From Dasania marina DSM 21967 (lineage in GTDB: Bacteria; Pseudomonadota; Gammaproteobacteria; Pseudomonadales; Dasaniaceae), in assembly GCF_000373485.1 (NCBI RefSeq), contig NZ_KB891576.1, forward strand, positions 496,001 to 560,000: a stretch of 64,000 nt of DNA, read 5' to 3'. The notes beneath the pieces are model-generated. The model saw only the letters and a program-made list of their open reading frames with translations. It was not told where the DNA came from and did no database searches. The first letter of the stretch is position 1. Each line of letters begins with the position of its first letter. Shown piece after piece: positions 37,512 through 47,150 of this stretch. The position numbers and the translations under genes were made by a program.

Positions 37512-39812
37512 TTAGAAATCGTACGATAAAGCTATGCCTACCGTGCGAGGACGGGTTAGGTAGTAAAAACCACCCTGATCACCGTAACGCTCAAAGCTGC
37601 GAATACCGGTGTAGGCGTATTCGTTAGTGATGTTATCGGCAAACAAACGTGCACTCCATTGGTCACCACGCAGGGTTAGGCTGGCGTTGGTAATCATGTG
37701 GCTGTCTAAGGTTTCGTTATCGCGGTTAACGCTAGCACCTATGCTGGGGTCTAGTTGATTGATTTGGTTGTCATTCAACTGTGAGTCCATTTTAGCTTTG
37801 TAGAAGCTGTCGACATGAGCGGTTAGCTCGTAGCCGCTATCCAGCAACCAAAAATAATCTACCGCTAAGGCGTAAGTGGTTTTGGGTATGCCGGGTAGCT
37901 TATCGCCTTTTTGGCCATCTATCTCTGGCGTGCTAACGGTATCTTCGGTTAGCTCGGCATCGGTAAAGGCGGCGTTAAAGGTAATGGTTAGGTCGTCAGT
38001 GGGTAGCGCTTTAACTTCTAGCTCTACACCTTGTGAGCGAGCATCGTCACCGTTAATAGTTACCGGTATACCACCTTCCGGGGTTACTGTGCTCAGCTGC
38101 ACACCTTCCCACTCTATGTAGTACAGCGCACCATTGACTTGCAGGCGACTCTCTAACCACTCGCTCTTGGCACCCAATTCCCAGTTAGTCACAGTATCAG
38201 GGTCGTAGCTTTTATAGCTAGCCGGGAAGTCTACTTGGCCACCGGCAGGAATACCGTTAGCACCACCGCGGCGGAAACCTTCGGCCCAGGTGAAGTAAAC
38301 CATCTTGTCATCATCGAGATCATAAGAGGTGTTTAACTTGAAGAAGGTATCGCTATTATCGCCACCGCCCACTGAGCAGTGATCGGCCTGGTTAATAGGC
38401 AAGGCGCTACCGGCCCAACCGGGTTCACCGATTTCAGCAAAATACACGGGGAACACTATGCAAGTATCGGTATCGGTTTTTAAATCGAAGCTGCGCACAC
38501 CGGCGGTAATTTGCCAGGCTTCAGAGGCGTGGTAAGTCACTTCACCAAATACCGCTTTTTCAGTAATGTCTTCGTTATAGCTTTCGTTATATTCCAACTC
38601 ATCGGGGCGGTCTATGCCTGCCCATGCGGGGTAACCCGGCACATATTCTTGCGCTAAGTAGTCGTGGCTTTCGTTAGAGTAATAAACCCCCACTACCCAA
38701 TCGATATCGCCATCACCGTTAGAGGTTAAACGCAATTCTTGGGTAAAGGCATCGCGCTCGTCATAGGTGGGGGCGATGGCTGAAAACTCGGGATAGTCTA
38801 GGTAAAAATCTAAGCCTAGGCCTACGGTGAGTAAGTCGGTTTGATCTCTTTCATCTTGCTCAGTAATTTCATAGTAAGAGCTGGATGAGCTTAGGCTGGC
38901 AAAATCTAATTCCCAGTTAACTTCTAAGGTGTATAGGTCGCTGTCGCGCTCTAATACTTCTTTATAACGAGTGCCTGAGCTGTACTTGTCACCGGTAAAG
39001 TCAGGGGTAACCGCTTGGCGGCCGCCTACGTATTGATCCTGCATAAAGTACGTGGCTGTGATGTCTAGGTCGGCAGTGGGTGCCCACAACATGGCAACGC
39101 GGGCAAAGTTGGTGCGCTCGTTGTCTACGTCTTCAGCGGCGCCGGCAATAATATAGTCGGCATCGACAAAACCTTGTTGATCAACATGACCGCCCACAAT
39201 GCGTAAGGCTAGCCTATCATCTAATAAAGGCAGGTTAAGCATAAAGTCGGTATCGCTGCTAATGCCGTCGCTTTCTTCAGTGCTAGATAAGGTGGTGTTC
39301 ACTTTCGCGGCAAACTCGGCGGTGTCGGGCTTGTTAAGCACATAGCGTATGGTACCGCCCATGGCGCCAGCACCGTATAAGGTACCCTGTGGCCCACGCA
39401 ACACTTCTATGCGCTCTAGGTCTTTCATTTTCATGTCTAGCAGTAAGGGGGTATCGCCTACATAGGTAGATACCGTGCCGCCGTAGCCGCCGCCATCATT
39501 GGCGCTAAGGCCATCTACTGATAAGCCGCGTATGGCCATGGGGCTAACATTACGAGCACCTGAATCGACACGGGTAATACCGGGCACGGTGCGTACGAAT
39601 TTTTCTAAGCCCACGATGCCATTACTGCTAAGCTCATTGCCGCTGGTTACTGATAGGTTAATGGGCACGTCTTGGGCGCTGGCCGACCGTTTGGTGGCTG
39701 TTACCATCACTTCTTCTAACATGGATGCTGCCATAAGCTCGCTAGCTGGCATAGCCGCAGCGACTGCAAAGGCTAAGGTCTTGAGCCTAAACGCTGTTGA
39801 TTGTTTATTCAT
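37512..39812 (-). CDS. TonB-dependent outer-membrane receptor
   Basis: About 766 residues from ATG 39812 (upstream in-frame codons up to 39917 precede a Cys/Pro-rich stretch that is not a signal). GGGG precedes the ATG. The signal peptide ends at ELMA, then the TonB-box-like MLEEVMVTATKRSAS, plug motifs TYVGDTPLLLDMKMKDLERIEVLRGPQGTLYGAGAMGG, and a barrel ending in SYDF. Divergent from a GcvA-like LysR gene about 285 bp away and upstream of the TPR-sulfotransferase. The LysR, receptor and sulfotransferase may act on one imported metabolite. Confidence 0.93.
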   Translation of the reverse strand: MNKQSTAFRLKTLAFAVAAAMPASELMAASMLEEVMVTATKRSASAQDVPINLSVTSGNELSSNGIVGLEKFVRTVPGITRVDSGARNVSPMAIRGLSVDGLSANDGGGYGGTVSTYVGDTPLLLDMKMKDLERIEVLRGPQGTLYGAGAMGGTIRYVLNKPDTAEFAAKVNTTLSSTEESDGISSDTDFMLNLPLLDDRLALRIVGGHVDQQGFVDADYIIAGAAEDVDNERTNFARVAMLWAPTADLDITATYFMQDQYVGGRQAVTPDFTGDKYSSGTRYKEVLERDSDLYTLEVNWELDFASLSSSSSYYEITEQDERDQTDLLTVGLGLDFYLDYPEFSAIAPTYDERDAFTQELRLTSNGDGDIDWVVGVYYSNESHDYLAQEYVPGYPAWAGIDRPDELEYNESYNEDITEKAVFGEVTYHASEAWQITAGVRSFDLKTDTDTCIVFPVYFAEIGEPGWAGSALPINQADHCSVGGGDNSDTFFKLNTSYDLDDDKMVYFTWAEGFRRGGANGIPAGGQVDFPASYKSYDPDTVTNWELGAKSEWLESRLQVNGALYYIEWEGVQLSTVTPEGGIPVTINGDDARSQGVELEVKALPTDDLTITFNAAFTDAELTEDTVSTPEIDGQKGDKLPGIPKTTYALAVDYFWLLDSGYELTAHVDSFYKAKMDSQLNDNQINQLDPSIGASVNRDNETLDSHMITNASLTLRGDQWSARLFADNITNEYAYTGIRSFERYGDQGGFYYLTRPRTVGIALSYDF

Positions 39813-40097
39813 TGTTTGTCCCCGATTTTGTAATGGCTTAGTTTGCAAGTGCTTAGCTGTTATTAGCGCGCTAGGGCTAGGTTTAGGGCACTTGCAAAGT
39901 GGCAGGCATATTAGCAAAGTAAAAAAACAGTCAAGGCTGAATCACTGGCCAAAATGGGGTTTAAATTCTGAACAGGGCGGCAAAACCAAATTCACTGCGC
40001 CAGCCCTTGCTAAATCACAGATTACTAGGGCACCGGTTAGTTTTAAGGTATAGAATTAGGCCTATAGCGCATAACACAAGAGAAAAACTCACTCATA

Positions 40098-40973
40098 ATG
40101 AAAGACTTTCAACGTCTACCCTTAAATGCCCTTAAAGCCTTTGAGGCCGTTGCCCGGCTGGGCAGCTACCGCGCCGCCGCCAGCGAGCTGTTTGTCACCC
40201 ACGGCGCGGTTAGCCAGCAAATTAAAAAACTAGAATCGCACCTAGGCCTCACCCTGCTAAGCAAGCAAGGCCGCGGTATAGGGCTGAGTGCCGAGGGCCA
40301 GCAGCTGTATCAGCAGTTACAGCCCCTGCTAATGGGGCTAGGTGAGTTAAGCCGCAATCTAGACCCGCAAGCCCAAGCCGGGCCACTGCGCATAGCCTGC
40401 AGTAGTGATACCGCCGTGCTCTGGCTAGTGCCCGCCTTGCCCAGCTTTTGCCGCGAGCACCCCGAGATAGCCATAGACATACGCCCCATTAGCGATAACG
40501 AACCCAACCCTATCGATGTGGATATTGCCATACTCAACCAACTACCCGAGGCCAGCCCCTACCACTGGACGCTATTGAGCGATCAATACTTCTTCCCCGT
40601 GTGCAGCCCTGAGTTAGCGAGTGAAGTGGCACTGAGTTCCCACCACACACCCCTGTTACACGCTGATAGGGGCGGGCTGTGGGCGGCTTGGTTTAGGGAG
40701 TCCAACACCCCTTATTTAAACCAGCGACCACAACTGTATTTACCCGGCGGCGCGGCAGTGCTTAGCGGCGCCCTAGCCGGGCTGGGCATAGCACTGGCTC
40801 ATCGCTTAGAAGTGCACCGAGCCCTACAAAGGCAGCAGCTAGTAGTGCTGGGGGATTATCAAATTAAAGCAGCACAGGCTTATTTTATTAGCAGCACCCA
40901 TCAACCGGTTAGCCAACGAGCACAACTGTTTATCGCTTGGTTAAAGCGCTATTGCGCTACGGCTGCCGAATAA
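40098..40973 (+). CDS. LysR-family regulator, GcvA-like
   Basis: 291 residues. HTH at about residues 7-65 (PLNALKAFEAVARLGSYRAAASELFVTHGAVSQQIKKLE), which is the GcvA subgroup pattern, and a C-terminal effector domain. It is divergent from the TonB receptor-sulfotransferase pair and most likely controls it. The gene is rather GC-rich compared with neighbours. Its effector is unknown. Confidence 0.9.
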   Translation: MKDFQRLPLNALKAFEAVARLGSYRAAASELFVTHGAVSQQIKKLESHLGLTLLSKQGRGIGLSAEGQQLYQQLQPLLMGLGELSRNLDPQAQAGPLRIACSSDTAVLWLVPALPSFCREHPEIAIDIRPISDNEPNPIDVDIAILNQLPEASPYHWTLLSDQYFFPVCSPELASEVALSSHHTPLLHADRGGLWAAWFRESNTPYLNQRPQLYLPGGAAVLSGALAGLGIALAHRLEVHRALQRQQLVVLGDYQIKAAQAYFISSTHQPVSQRAQLFIAWLKRYCATAAE

Positions 40974-41079
40974 AACATCGCTAAAAAGCCCTTATTAACA
41001 CCCTTAAAAGCGCAGACGCCAGTAGGGTTTTATAGGTCACTGCTGTATAATTTTTCTTTTTCCATTTTATAGACTCGCC

Positions 41080-42144
41080 ATGACCCCATTAAATATTTCA
41101 GACCATATCACCGACGACGTTCACATAGCCAAGCTGCGCGCCCTAATTGCCCCGGCCATTTTAATTGAAGAGCTGCCGTTATCTAAGCAAGCCGCCAGTA
41201 TGATTTGCGACGCCCGCCTAGCCATAGCAAACGTTTTTAGCGGCGCAGATGACCGCTTAGTGGTAGTCGTCGGCCCCTGCTCTATACACGACACCAAAGC
41301 CGCCTTGGAATACGCCCAGCGCCTAAAAGGCATTATGAGCCAGTTCCAATCTGAACTCATTATTGTGATGCGCACCTATTTTGAAAAGCCGCGCACCACC
41401 GTGGGCTGGAAAGGTTTAATTAACGACCCCTACATTGATGGCAGCTTTAATATCAATCACGGTTTAAAAGTGGCGCGACAATTACTGGTAGATGTTGCCG
41501 ATATGGGTATACCCACGGGTTGTGAATTTCTCGATACTATTTCACCGCAGTTTTTTGCTGACTTAGTCTCTTGGGGTGCCATAGGCGCGCGCACCACCGA
41601 AAGCCAAATTCACCGCGAACTAGCCTCGGGCTTATCGATGCCAGTAGGCTTTAAAAATGGCACCGACGGCAACTTACAAATTGCCATAGACGCCATAGGT
41701 GCTGCCTCGCACCCCCACCATTTTTTATCGGTGACCAAGCAAGGCACCTCCGCCATAGTAGAAACCCGCGGCAATAAAAACTGCCATATTATTTTGCGCG
41801 GTTCCAGCAAGGGGCCTAATTACGAAACAAAATTTATAGAACAAACCACCACCCTAGTAGAAAACAAAGGTTTAGCGCCTTACATCATGGTGGATTGCAG
41901 CCACGGCAATAGCAATAAAGATTATGCCCGCCAAAGCCTAGTGGCCGACAACCTAGCCCAACAAATTAGTGCTGGTAACAAAGCCATTAGCGGCGTCATG
42001 TTAGAGAGCCACTTGGTAGAAGGTAATCAGAAAAATCCCGAGGTTTATGGCCAAAGCATTACCGATGCCTGTATCTCTTGGGATACTACCTTAGAGATTT
42101 TAAATGGCTTAGCTGACGCGGTTAAGGCTAGACGTTTAGCCTAA
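41080..42144 (+). CDS. aroG: 3-deoxy-7-phosphoheptulonate (DAHP) synthase, class I
   Basis: 354 residues, AroF/G/H type. It joins phosphoenolpyruvate and erythrose 4-phosphate in the first step of the shikimate pathway. Conserved segments: VVVVGPCSIHD, MRTYFEKPRTTVGWKGLINDP, GARTTESQIHRELASG, PVGFKNGTDG, ILRGSSKGPNY and DCSHGNSNKD with metal-binding His/Asp/Glu. The N-terminal extension (residues 1-30) is where the aromatic amino-acid feedback site would sit, but which of Phe, Tyr or Trp inhibits it cannot be told. Monocistronic, with a terminator at 42174. Confidence 0.95.
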   Translation: MTPLNISDHITDDVHIAKLRALIAPAILIEELPLSKQAASMICDARLAIANVFSGADDRLVVVVGPCSIHDTKAALEYAQRLKGIMSQFQSELIIVMRTYFEKPRTTVGWKGLINDPYIDGSFNINHGLKVARQLLVDVADMGIPTGCEFLDTISPQFFADLVSWGAIGARTTESQIHRELASGLSMPVGFKNGTDGNLQIAIDAIGAASHPHHFLSVTKQGTSAIVETRGNKNCHIILRGSSKGPNYETKFIEQTTTLVENKGLAPYIMVDCSHGNSNKDYARQSLVADNLAQQISAGNKAISGVMLESHLVEGNQKNPEVYGQSITDACISWDTTLEILNGLADAVKARRLA

Positions 42145-42173
42145 GCAGGCTTACCAAAATACGCACAAAAAAA

Positions 42174-42206
42174 GGGCGCAGAGTTAAGACTCCTGCGCCC
42201 TTTTTT
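42174..42206. terminator. Bidirectional terminator between aroG and the methyltransferase
   Basis: The stem GGGCGCA/TGCGCCC with inner GAGT/ACTC is followed by TTTTTT on the plus strand and by seven T on the minus strand (plus-strand A-run just before), so it serves both convergent genes. Confidence 0.92.
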
Positions 42207-42231
42207 ATTGCAGCCGTGTTGATGTATAAAG

Positions 42232-42879
42232 CTAGCGCACAAAGCTCAATACATTAGCCGAAAAATCTTTTTTAAGTGTCGCTACGGTTTTTTTAATTTC
42301 TGAAAAACTAAACCCCAACGTCATCATTTTTTTACTAAAAGACGATTTACTACTACGACATGGGTCGATAACAATCACTTCGCAATGCGGATTGGCGTGT
42401 CTGTCTATAAAAGCAGAGAGCTTATCGCTATGGTTTCTTTCATAGAGTAAGTCGGCACCGATAATAACGTCGAAGGTACCTAAGTTATCGGTATCCAGAT
42501 CCCAGTTGGTGCGTAAAAATGGAATGCCTCTACCGTGATTGAGTTTTACATTTTCAGCTAAATAAGTCCCGGCTTCAGGATGGTAATCCGTGGCGGTAAT
42601 ATCGGCATGCCTGGCATTCAGCAGCAAACTGGGCAACGCCATACCACAACCCACTTCCAATATACGCTTGCCTTGTATTTCAAAGCTCTGCATTTCGCGA
42701 GCTAACATTTCCCCCGACTCCCACAACACACCAAACAGCGACCACTGCGCAGAAGAAATACCTAAAGCCTCGGCCACACCAAAAGGATCAGAAAACTGCT
42801 GTTTATCAAGTAGCGACCTAAGATGTATATCCAGATGATCAAACTCTATGGTTTGATAGCGTATGCGGGCGGGGATCAT
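42232..42879 (-). CDS. Class I SAM-dependent methyltransferase (METTL21/lysine-type)
   Basis: 215 residues. Motif I is ILEVGCGMALPSLLL near residues 73-87, followed by ITATDYHPEA and the acidic DVIIGADLLYERNHSD, a pattern of the Methyltransf_16 family that modifies protein lysines in eukaryotes and has uncharacterised bacterial members. No signal peptide. It converges on aroG and shares its terminator. Substrate unknown. Confidence 0.82.
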   Translation of the reverse strand: MIPARIRYQTIEFDHLDIHLRSLLDKQQFSDPFGVAEALGISSAQWSLFGVLWESGEMLAREMQSFEIQGKRILEVGCGMALPSLLLNARHADITATDYHPEAGTYLAENVKLNHGRGIPFLRTNWDLDTDNLGTFDVIIGADLLYERNHSDKLSAFIDRHANPHCEVIVIDPCRSSKSSFSKKMMTLGFSFSEIKKTVATLKKDFSANVLSFVR

Positions 42880-43001
42880 AGATGGCTCTGTGCAGGTATA
42901 GACGCAACAAGCTCTCTCACTAAGGATTCGCTACGCAGGGTAGCCACTATAACCCATATCAGCCCAATAGCGAATAAACACTGGCGCTGCTAAGCCACTC
43001 G

Positions 43002-43802
43002 CTACTCATCCACGGCGGTTATATTTACCCAGTCTTCTAGGCCATATTTACGCAACAACACTTGTAACTCACCACTGGCACGTAACTGCTGGGTGGCATC
43101 GCTAATTAACGCGACATACTCGGCAGAAGATGCCAGCACCGGAGAACAAGCTATATAGGATTTACTGGCGTGATTAAGAAAACCCGCTGGCGCTACCTGC
43201 CCCTGCAGCTTTAATTTTTGTAAGGCCGCAGTCACCACCGGTACCGATTCAATAATAATATCAATCTCAGCATTCACTAAAGCACGTAGATTATACTCTA
43301 AAGAAAACTTACCCCTACGCAGCAGCACCCTATCGGTATCTTGATATTGCTGTATGTACTGGCCAATATCATCCCTATAGTCATAACCGTCTATTACACC
43401 TAAACGCTGCTTGGCCAAAGAAGATACATCGGTAAATTGCCACTGGGAGTCCGCCCGGCGATAAAAAGCCAGGCGATCAACCCCTTGGTGCTCCGCAGGA
43501 AACAACAAGTTATCGGCATCGTTTTTATAGGTAGCCACTAGACAGTTTTTTTCACCCTTGCTTACCTGCTCTATAGCTTTATCCCAAGACATAAGCTGAT
43601 ACTTAACCGTATGACCAGCGCGCACCATGGCGTACTCAGCCAGCTCTATCATATAGCCAGGCATAGGAGAGTTAGGTATGCCGTTATAGGGGTAATACCG
43701 ATCCGCGACCAAGGTAACTTCGTCGGCATAGGCCGTTTTTATGGCCAGTAAAACCATAGGCACAGAGCACAACAATAGGAATTTATTCAACAGAGCGATC
43801 AC
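43002..43802 (-). CDS. Periplasmic solute-binding protein, family 3 type
   Basis: 266 residues from a GTG start; the signal peptide ends at TAYA (near residue 26). The mature domain has the type II binding-protein layout seen in family-3 (amino-acid) binding proteins: YYPYNGIPNSPMPGYMIELAEYAM, SWDKAIEQVSKGEKNCLVATYK, LGVIDGYDYRDD, and a C-terminal LRKYGLEDW. No permease or ATPase is next to it, so it may be a stand-alone sensor/scavenging protein rather than part of an ABC importer. Confidence 0.85.
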   Translation of the reverse strand: MIALLNKFLLLCSVPMVLLAIKTAYADEVTLVADRYYPYNGIPNSPMPGYMIELAEYAMVRAGHTVKYQLMSWDKAIEQVSKGEKNCLVATYKNDADNLLFPAEHQGVDRLAFYRRADSQWQFTDVSSLAKQRLGVIDGYDYRDDIGQYIQQYQDTDRVLLRRGKFSLEYNLRALVNAEIDIIIESVPVVTAALQKLKLQGQVAPAGFLNHASKSYIACSPVLASSAEYVALISDATQQLRASGELQVLLRKYGLEDWVNITAVDE

Positions 43803-43897
43803 AAGCTAACAACTTTTATTAGTTTCTTATTATAGGTGGCTACTATAAACGAATCTAATAGTGGTTTATAGCCAGCATCGCGCAGAACCTCTAAGAA

Positions 43898-45367
43898 TCA
43901 GCTTTTAGCTGTCGAAGTCTGACTGTTTTCGTCTAAAGGCAGTATTTTAAAGTTGATATAGCTATATAAAAGAGCAATGAGTGGGTTAATTAAGTTGAAA
44001 AAGGCAAACCAGAAATAGGCGCCGGTGGCCACACCCAAGGTGGCGGCCATAAAAGCACCACAGGTATTCCAGGGGATTAGCACCGAGGTAACCGTACCGG
44101 AATCCTCTAAATTACGCGACAGGTTTAAAGCATGTAGGCCGCGTTTTTTAAATTCTTTTTGAAACATGCGGCCGGGCAGTACGATAGAAATATATTGATC
44201 GCCGGTCACTATATTAGTGCCAATACAAGTGAAGATCAGCGAGCGTATTAAACCACCGGAGCTGTGCGCCGACGCTACCATCATCGCCACTAAGCGGTTA
44301 AGCAAACCGGTTTTTTCCATCACCCCGCCAAAGGTCATGGCGCTAACAATTAACCATATGGTATTGAGCATACTGCTCATACCGCCGCGAGTCAGCAGGC
44401 CGTCTATCATCTCGTTACCGGTATTAGAAACATAGCCATTAAAGCAGGCCATCCATACGCCTTTCAGCATAGGCAACACACCCCCCGTAGCCATATCGGC
44501 CAAACGCAGCACCGCCTCACCCTGAAATAACAAGGCAAATAGCACACCGGTTAAACCACCGATAACAATGGTGGGTATGGCCGGTACTTTTTTAAAAGCC
44601 AGCGCCAATAACACCGCCACCGGCAACAACATATACCAGGCTATGTGAAACTGATCTTGTAAAGTATTGCGCAGGGTTAGCAGCTCGGTTTCGGTGACGT
44701 CACTCTCAGCACCTAACGCTAAAATCGAAAATAAAATTAAACTGATGACAAAGCTGGGGATGGTCGTCCACATCAAATTTTGTATATGGGGGAATAACTC
44801 ACTGCCCGCCACGGAAGGTGCTAAGTTGGTAGTGTCCGATAAGGGCGACAGCTTGTCACCCAAGTAGGCACCCGAAATAATGGCGCCGGCGGTAATCTCT
44901 ACCGACAAACCCATGCCCTGCGCCACACCGATTAGGCCTATGCCTATAGTGCCCGCTACCGTCCACGAGCTACCTATGCTCAAGGCCACAATGGCACAGA
45001 TTAAACAGGCCGCTGGGTAAAATACCGCGGGCGACAATAGCGCCAAGCCGTAGCTAATCATGGCCGGTACGGTGCCCGCTAAAATCCACGTACCTATTAA
45101 CATACCCACGGCTAGTAAGATTAATACCGCCACCATGGCCATCATAATGCTGTCGACTATGCCATCTTGTATGGACTGCCAACTGAGGCCATTTTTTAAA
45201 CCCACAATGCTGGCTATGCCCGCCGCCATGATTAAGGCAATTTGATTAGCGCCATAGGAAGAGTCGCTACCAAACAAATACACCGAAGTAGACAACATCA
45301 CTATCAAACAGGCTACGGGTATAGCAGCATCAACCAAGGTGGGATTTTTTACGGCTTGCTGTGTCAT
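43898..45367 (-). CDS. nhaC: Na+/H+ antiporter, NhaC family
   Basis: 489 residues with about 12 hydrophobic segments. NhaC-family segments visible are AGAIISGAYLGDKLSPLSDTTNLAP, MKGVWMACFNGYVSNTGNEMIDGLLTRGGM, CIGTNIVTGDQYISIVLPGRMF and LIPWNTCGAFMAATLGV. It exchanges Na+ (or malate/lactate in some relatives) for protons at the inner membrane, which suits a marine host. No partner gene is obvious; the binding protein downstream is 95 bp away. Confidence 0.92.
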   Translation of the reverse strand: MTQQAVKNPTLVDAAIPVACLIVMLSTSVYLFGSDSSYGANQIALIMAAGIASIVGLKNGLSWQSIQDGIVDSIMMAMVAVLILLAVGMLIGTWILAGTVPAMISYGLALLSPAVFYPAACLICAIVALSIGSSWTVAGTIGIGLIGVAQGMGLSVEITAGAIISGAYLGDKLSPLSDTTNLAPSVAGSELFPHIQNLMWTTIPSFVISLILFSILALGAESDVTETELLTLRNTLQDQFHIAWYMLLPVAVLLALAFKKVPAIPTIVIGGLTGVLFALLFQGEAVLRLADMATGGVLPMLKGVWMACFNGYVSNTGNEMIDGLLTRGGMSSMLNTIWLIVSAMTFGGVMEKTGLLNRLVAMMVASAHSSGGLIRSLIFTCIGTNIVTGDQYISIVLPGRMFQKEFKKRGLHALNLSRNLEDSGTVTSVLIPWNTCGAFMAATLGVATGAYFWFAFFNLINPLIALLYSYINFKILPLDENSQTSTAKS

Positions 45368-45404
45368 CGTTACGGGCCTTTTTTTATTGCTATGGCGATG
45401 ATAA

Positions 45405-45869
45405 TTAGGCGTCTATTTCTTCAAAGAGTTTGTAGTGGGTTTCTGCCATGCCCACCTGCTTATAGGTTTGCTGGGCTATGTGGTTATCTTGCTCTACGTA
45501 TAACCTAAAGCCACAAACATCACCCTGCTGCTGCGCCAACTGTTTAACCTTGTTATACAGCCTAGTGTACAGCCCCTGCCTACGCCATGCGGCTTGCACA
45601 TAAACACTTTGCACCCACCAAAATTCGCCGTTGCGCCAGTCGCTCCATTCGGTGGTGACCATTAGCGAGGCTACCACTTTATCCTCTACCTCAGCCACCA
45701 AATAAAAGCCGCGATGCGGGTTAGTAATTAAGTTGCGCACCCCCGCCAAAATCACCTCGGGGGCCAGCGTCATGTGTTCCGTTTCCATGGCCATAGCGCT
45801 ATTAAAATCAGCTAAGGCCTGGGCATCGTTTAGGGTGGCTGGGCGTATTGCTAGAGTTTGTTCAGTCAC
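45405..45869 (-). CDS. GNAT-family N-acetyltransferase
   Basis: 154 residues from a GTG start with a GGGAGAG site. GNAT fold: IRPATLNDAQALADFNSAMAME at the N-terminus, the VQSVYVQAAWRRQGLYTRL acetyl-CoA loop (Q/RxxGxG/A-like), and a C-terminal YKLFEE. It transfers acetyl from acetyl-CoA to an unknown amine. It lies 37 bp upstream of nhaC on the same strand and may be co-transcribed. Confidence 0.88.
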   Translation of the reverse strand: MTEQTLAIRPATLNDAQALADFNSAMAMETEHMTLAPEVILAGVRNLITNPHRGFYLVAEVEDKVVASLMVTTEWSDWRNGEFWWVQSVYVQAAWRRQGLYTRLYNKVKQLAQQQGDVCGFRLYVEQDNHIAQQTYKQVGMAETHYKLFEEIDA

Positions 45870-45907
45870 GGGCTCTCCCTTGTTATTTCTTATCTATTAT
45901 TTTAAGG

Positions 45908-46981
45908 CTACGACGCCGCTGCCAGCAGCTCGCCCACCGCTAAAATATCACCGCAGCGGTCGCTTTGGTAACCGGGCAGCTTAGCGACCGCCTGATGAAA
46001 GGCCTCACTCTGTATTTCATTAATAAAACGAATCAGGGCCACATCGTTTAGCGCCTTACGATTACACACCATAATATAGTCTTCGCTGGCGATGGGGATA
46101 AACTCCAAACCAAACTGCTTAGCGGCCGCCTTGACCCCAAATCCCACATCAGCCATGCCCGCCGCCACATAAGCGGCAATGGCGCCATGGGTAAACTCTT
46201 GATCGCTATAACCCTGTATACCCGCCACCGCTATGCCTTGGTTTTTTAACAGCTGATCTAATAGCGAGCGGGTGCCCGAATCTTTTTGTCGATTAATAAA
46301 CTTTAAGCCCGGCCGCAATAAATCGGCAAAGCCCTGCACTTTTTTAGGATTACCCGGCTGCACCATTAAACCCTGCTCGCGGCTGATAAAGCGTATCGCC
46401 ACATGCGCCTGCGGTTTAATTAAGGTGCTATAGGCCTGCATCAACTCGGGTATCACCACGCCAGTGGGTATATGAAAGCCCGCCACATCACAGGCACCGC
46501 GGTTAAGTGCCGACAGCGCATCCAAGGGGCTTTGATACTGTAAATCTAATTGAAAGTCGCTGGCAAAATCCGGCAGCAGCGCCACCGCATAGCCGTGGCT
46601 GGCATGCAGGCGCAATAACGGCGCCACATCGGACAAGGCCCGGTGCAGCTCTATATTAATTTCTGAGGCTAGGTTATCCATTTGCGGCTTTAGCCGCGCC
46701 ATGACCCGTTGCTCGGCCCACACCAACTTTTCACCCAAAGGCGTTAACGTAGCGCCCTTACCCTTCTCTAATTTCACTACCTCGGTGCCAAAAAAACTGG
46801 CCCACTTATTTAGCAAGTTCCAGCCGTGCCTATAGGACACCCCTATGGTTTTGGTGGCCTGGGTTAATTTGCCGTGCTCGCGTATGGCCTGTAACAGCTT
46901 AAACAGCAGAGGGTCTATGTGATTACCCGCATCGTCGTGGAAGGACCAAGCCGGGTCTATATGGATACGTTTTATGCTCAT
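45908..46981 (-). CDS. ModE-like HTH / periplasmic-binding-domain regulator
   Basis: 357 residues from ATG 46981 (longer in-frame starts reach 47089 but give no family match). The N-terminal winged HTH (FKLLQAIREHGKLTQATKTIGVSYRHGWNLLNKW, about residues 20-60) is ModE/LysR-like. From about residue 110 the protein is a substrate-binding PBP-like domain (HASHGYAVALLPDFASD, CDVAGFHIPTGV, FINRQKDSGTRSLLDQLL), the type found in molybdate or organic-ligand-responsive regulators. It is divergent from fdsG, as regulators of fds operons usually are, and a perfect dyad lies between. It may sense molybdate, formate or another anion. Confidence 0.85.
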   Translation of the reverse strand: MSIKRIHIDPAWSFHDDAGNHIDPLLFKLLQAIREHGKLTQATKTIGVSYRHGWNLLNKWASFFGTEVVKLEKGKGATLTPLGEKLVWAEQRVMARLKPQMDNLASEINIELHRALSDVAPLLRLHASHGYAVALLPDFASDFQLDLQYQSPLDALSALNRGACDVAGFHIPTGVVIPELMQAYSTLIKPQAHVAIRFISREQGLMVQPGNPKKVQGFADLLRPGLKFINRQKDSGTRSLLDQLLKNQGIAVAGIQGYSDQEFTHGAIAAYVAAGMADVGFGVKAAAKQFGLEFIPIASEDYIMVCNRKALNDVALIRFINEIQSEAFHQAVAKLPGYQSDRCGDILAVGELLAAAS

Positions 46982-47035
46982 AATCACCACTACACTTAGG
47001 CTTATTATTACCCCATTGGTTACCCTAAAACTACC

Positions 47036-47053
47036 TATGTACTTACGTACATA
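47036..47053. promoter_or_regulatory. Candidate operator in the fds divergent region
   Basis: Perfect inverted repeat TATGTAC-TTAC-GTACATA, about 100 bp before fdsG and 55 bp before the regulator start. It is the only clear dyad between the two genes and a good candidate for the site of the ModE-like regulator. Confidence 0.55.
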
Positions 47054-47150
47054 TTTGGGGATTACAGGGGCGATGGTACTATACTTCAACGGTTACAGAC
47101 CATTAATTCCTTTAAATATGCAAAGCATTACATAACTTGAGTGTAATTTA

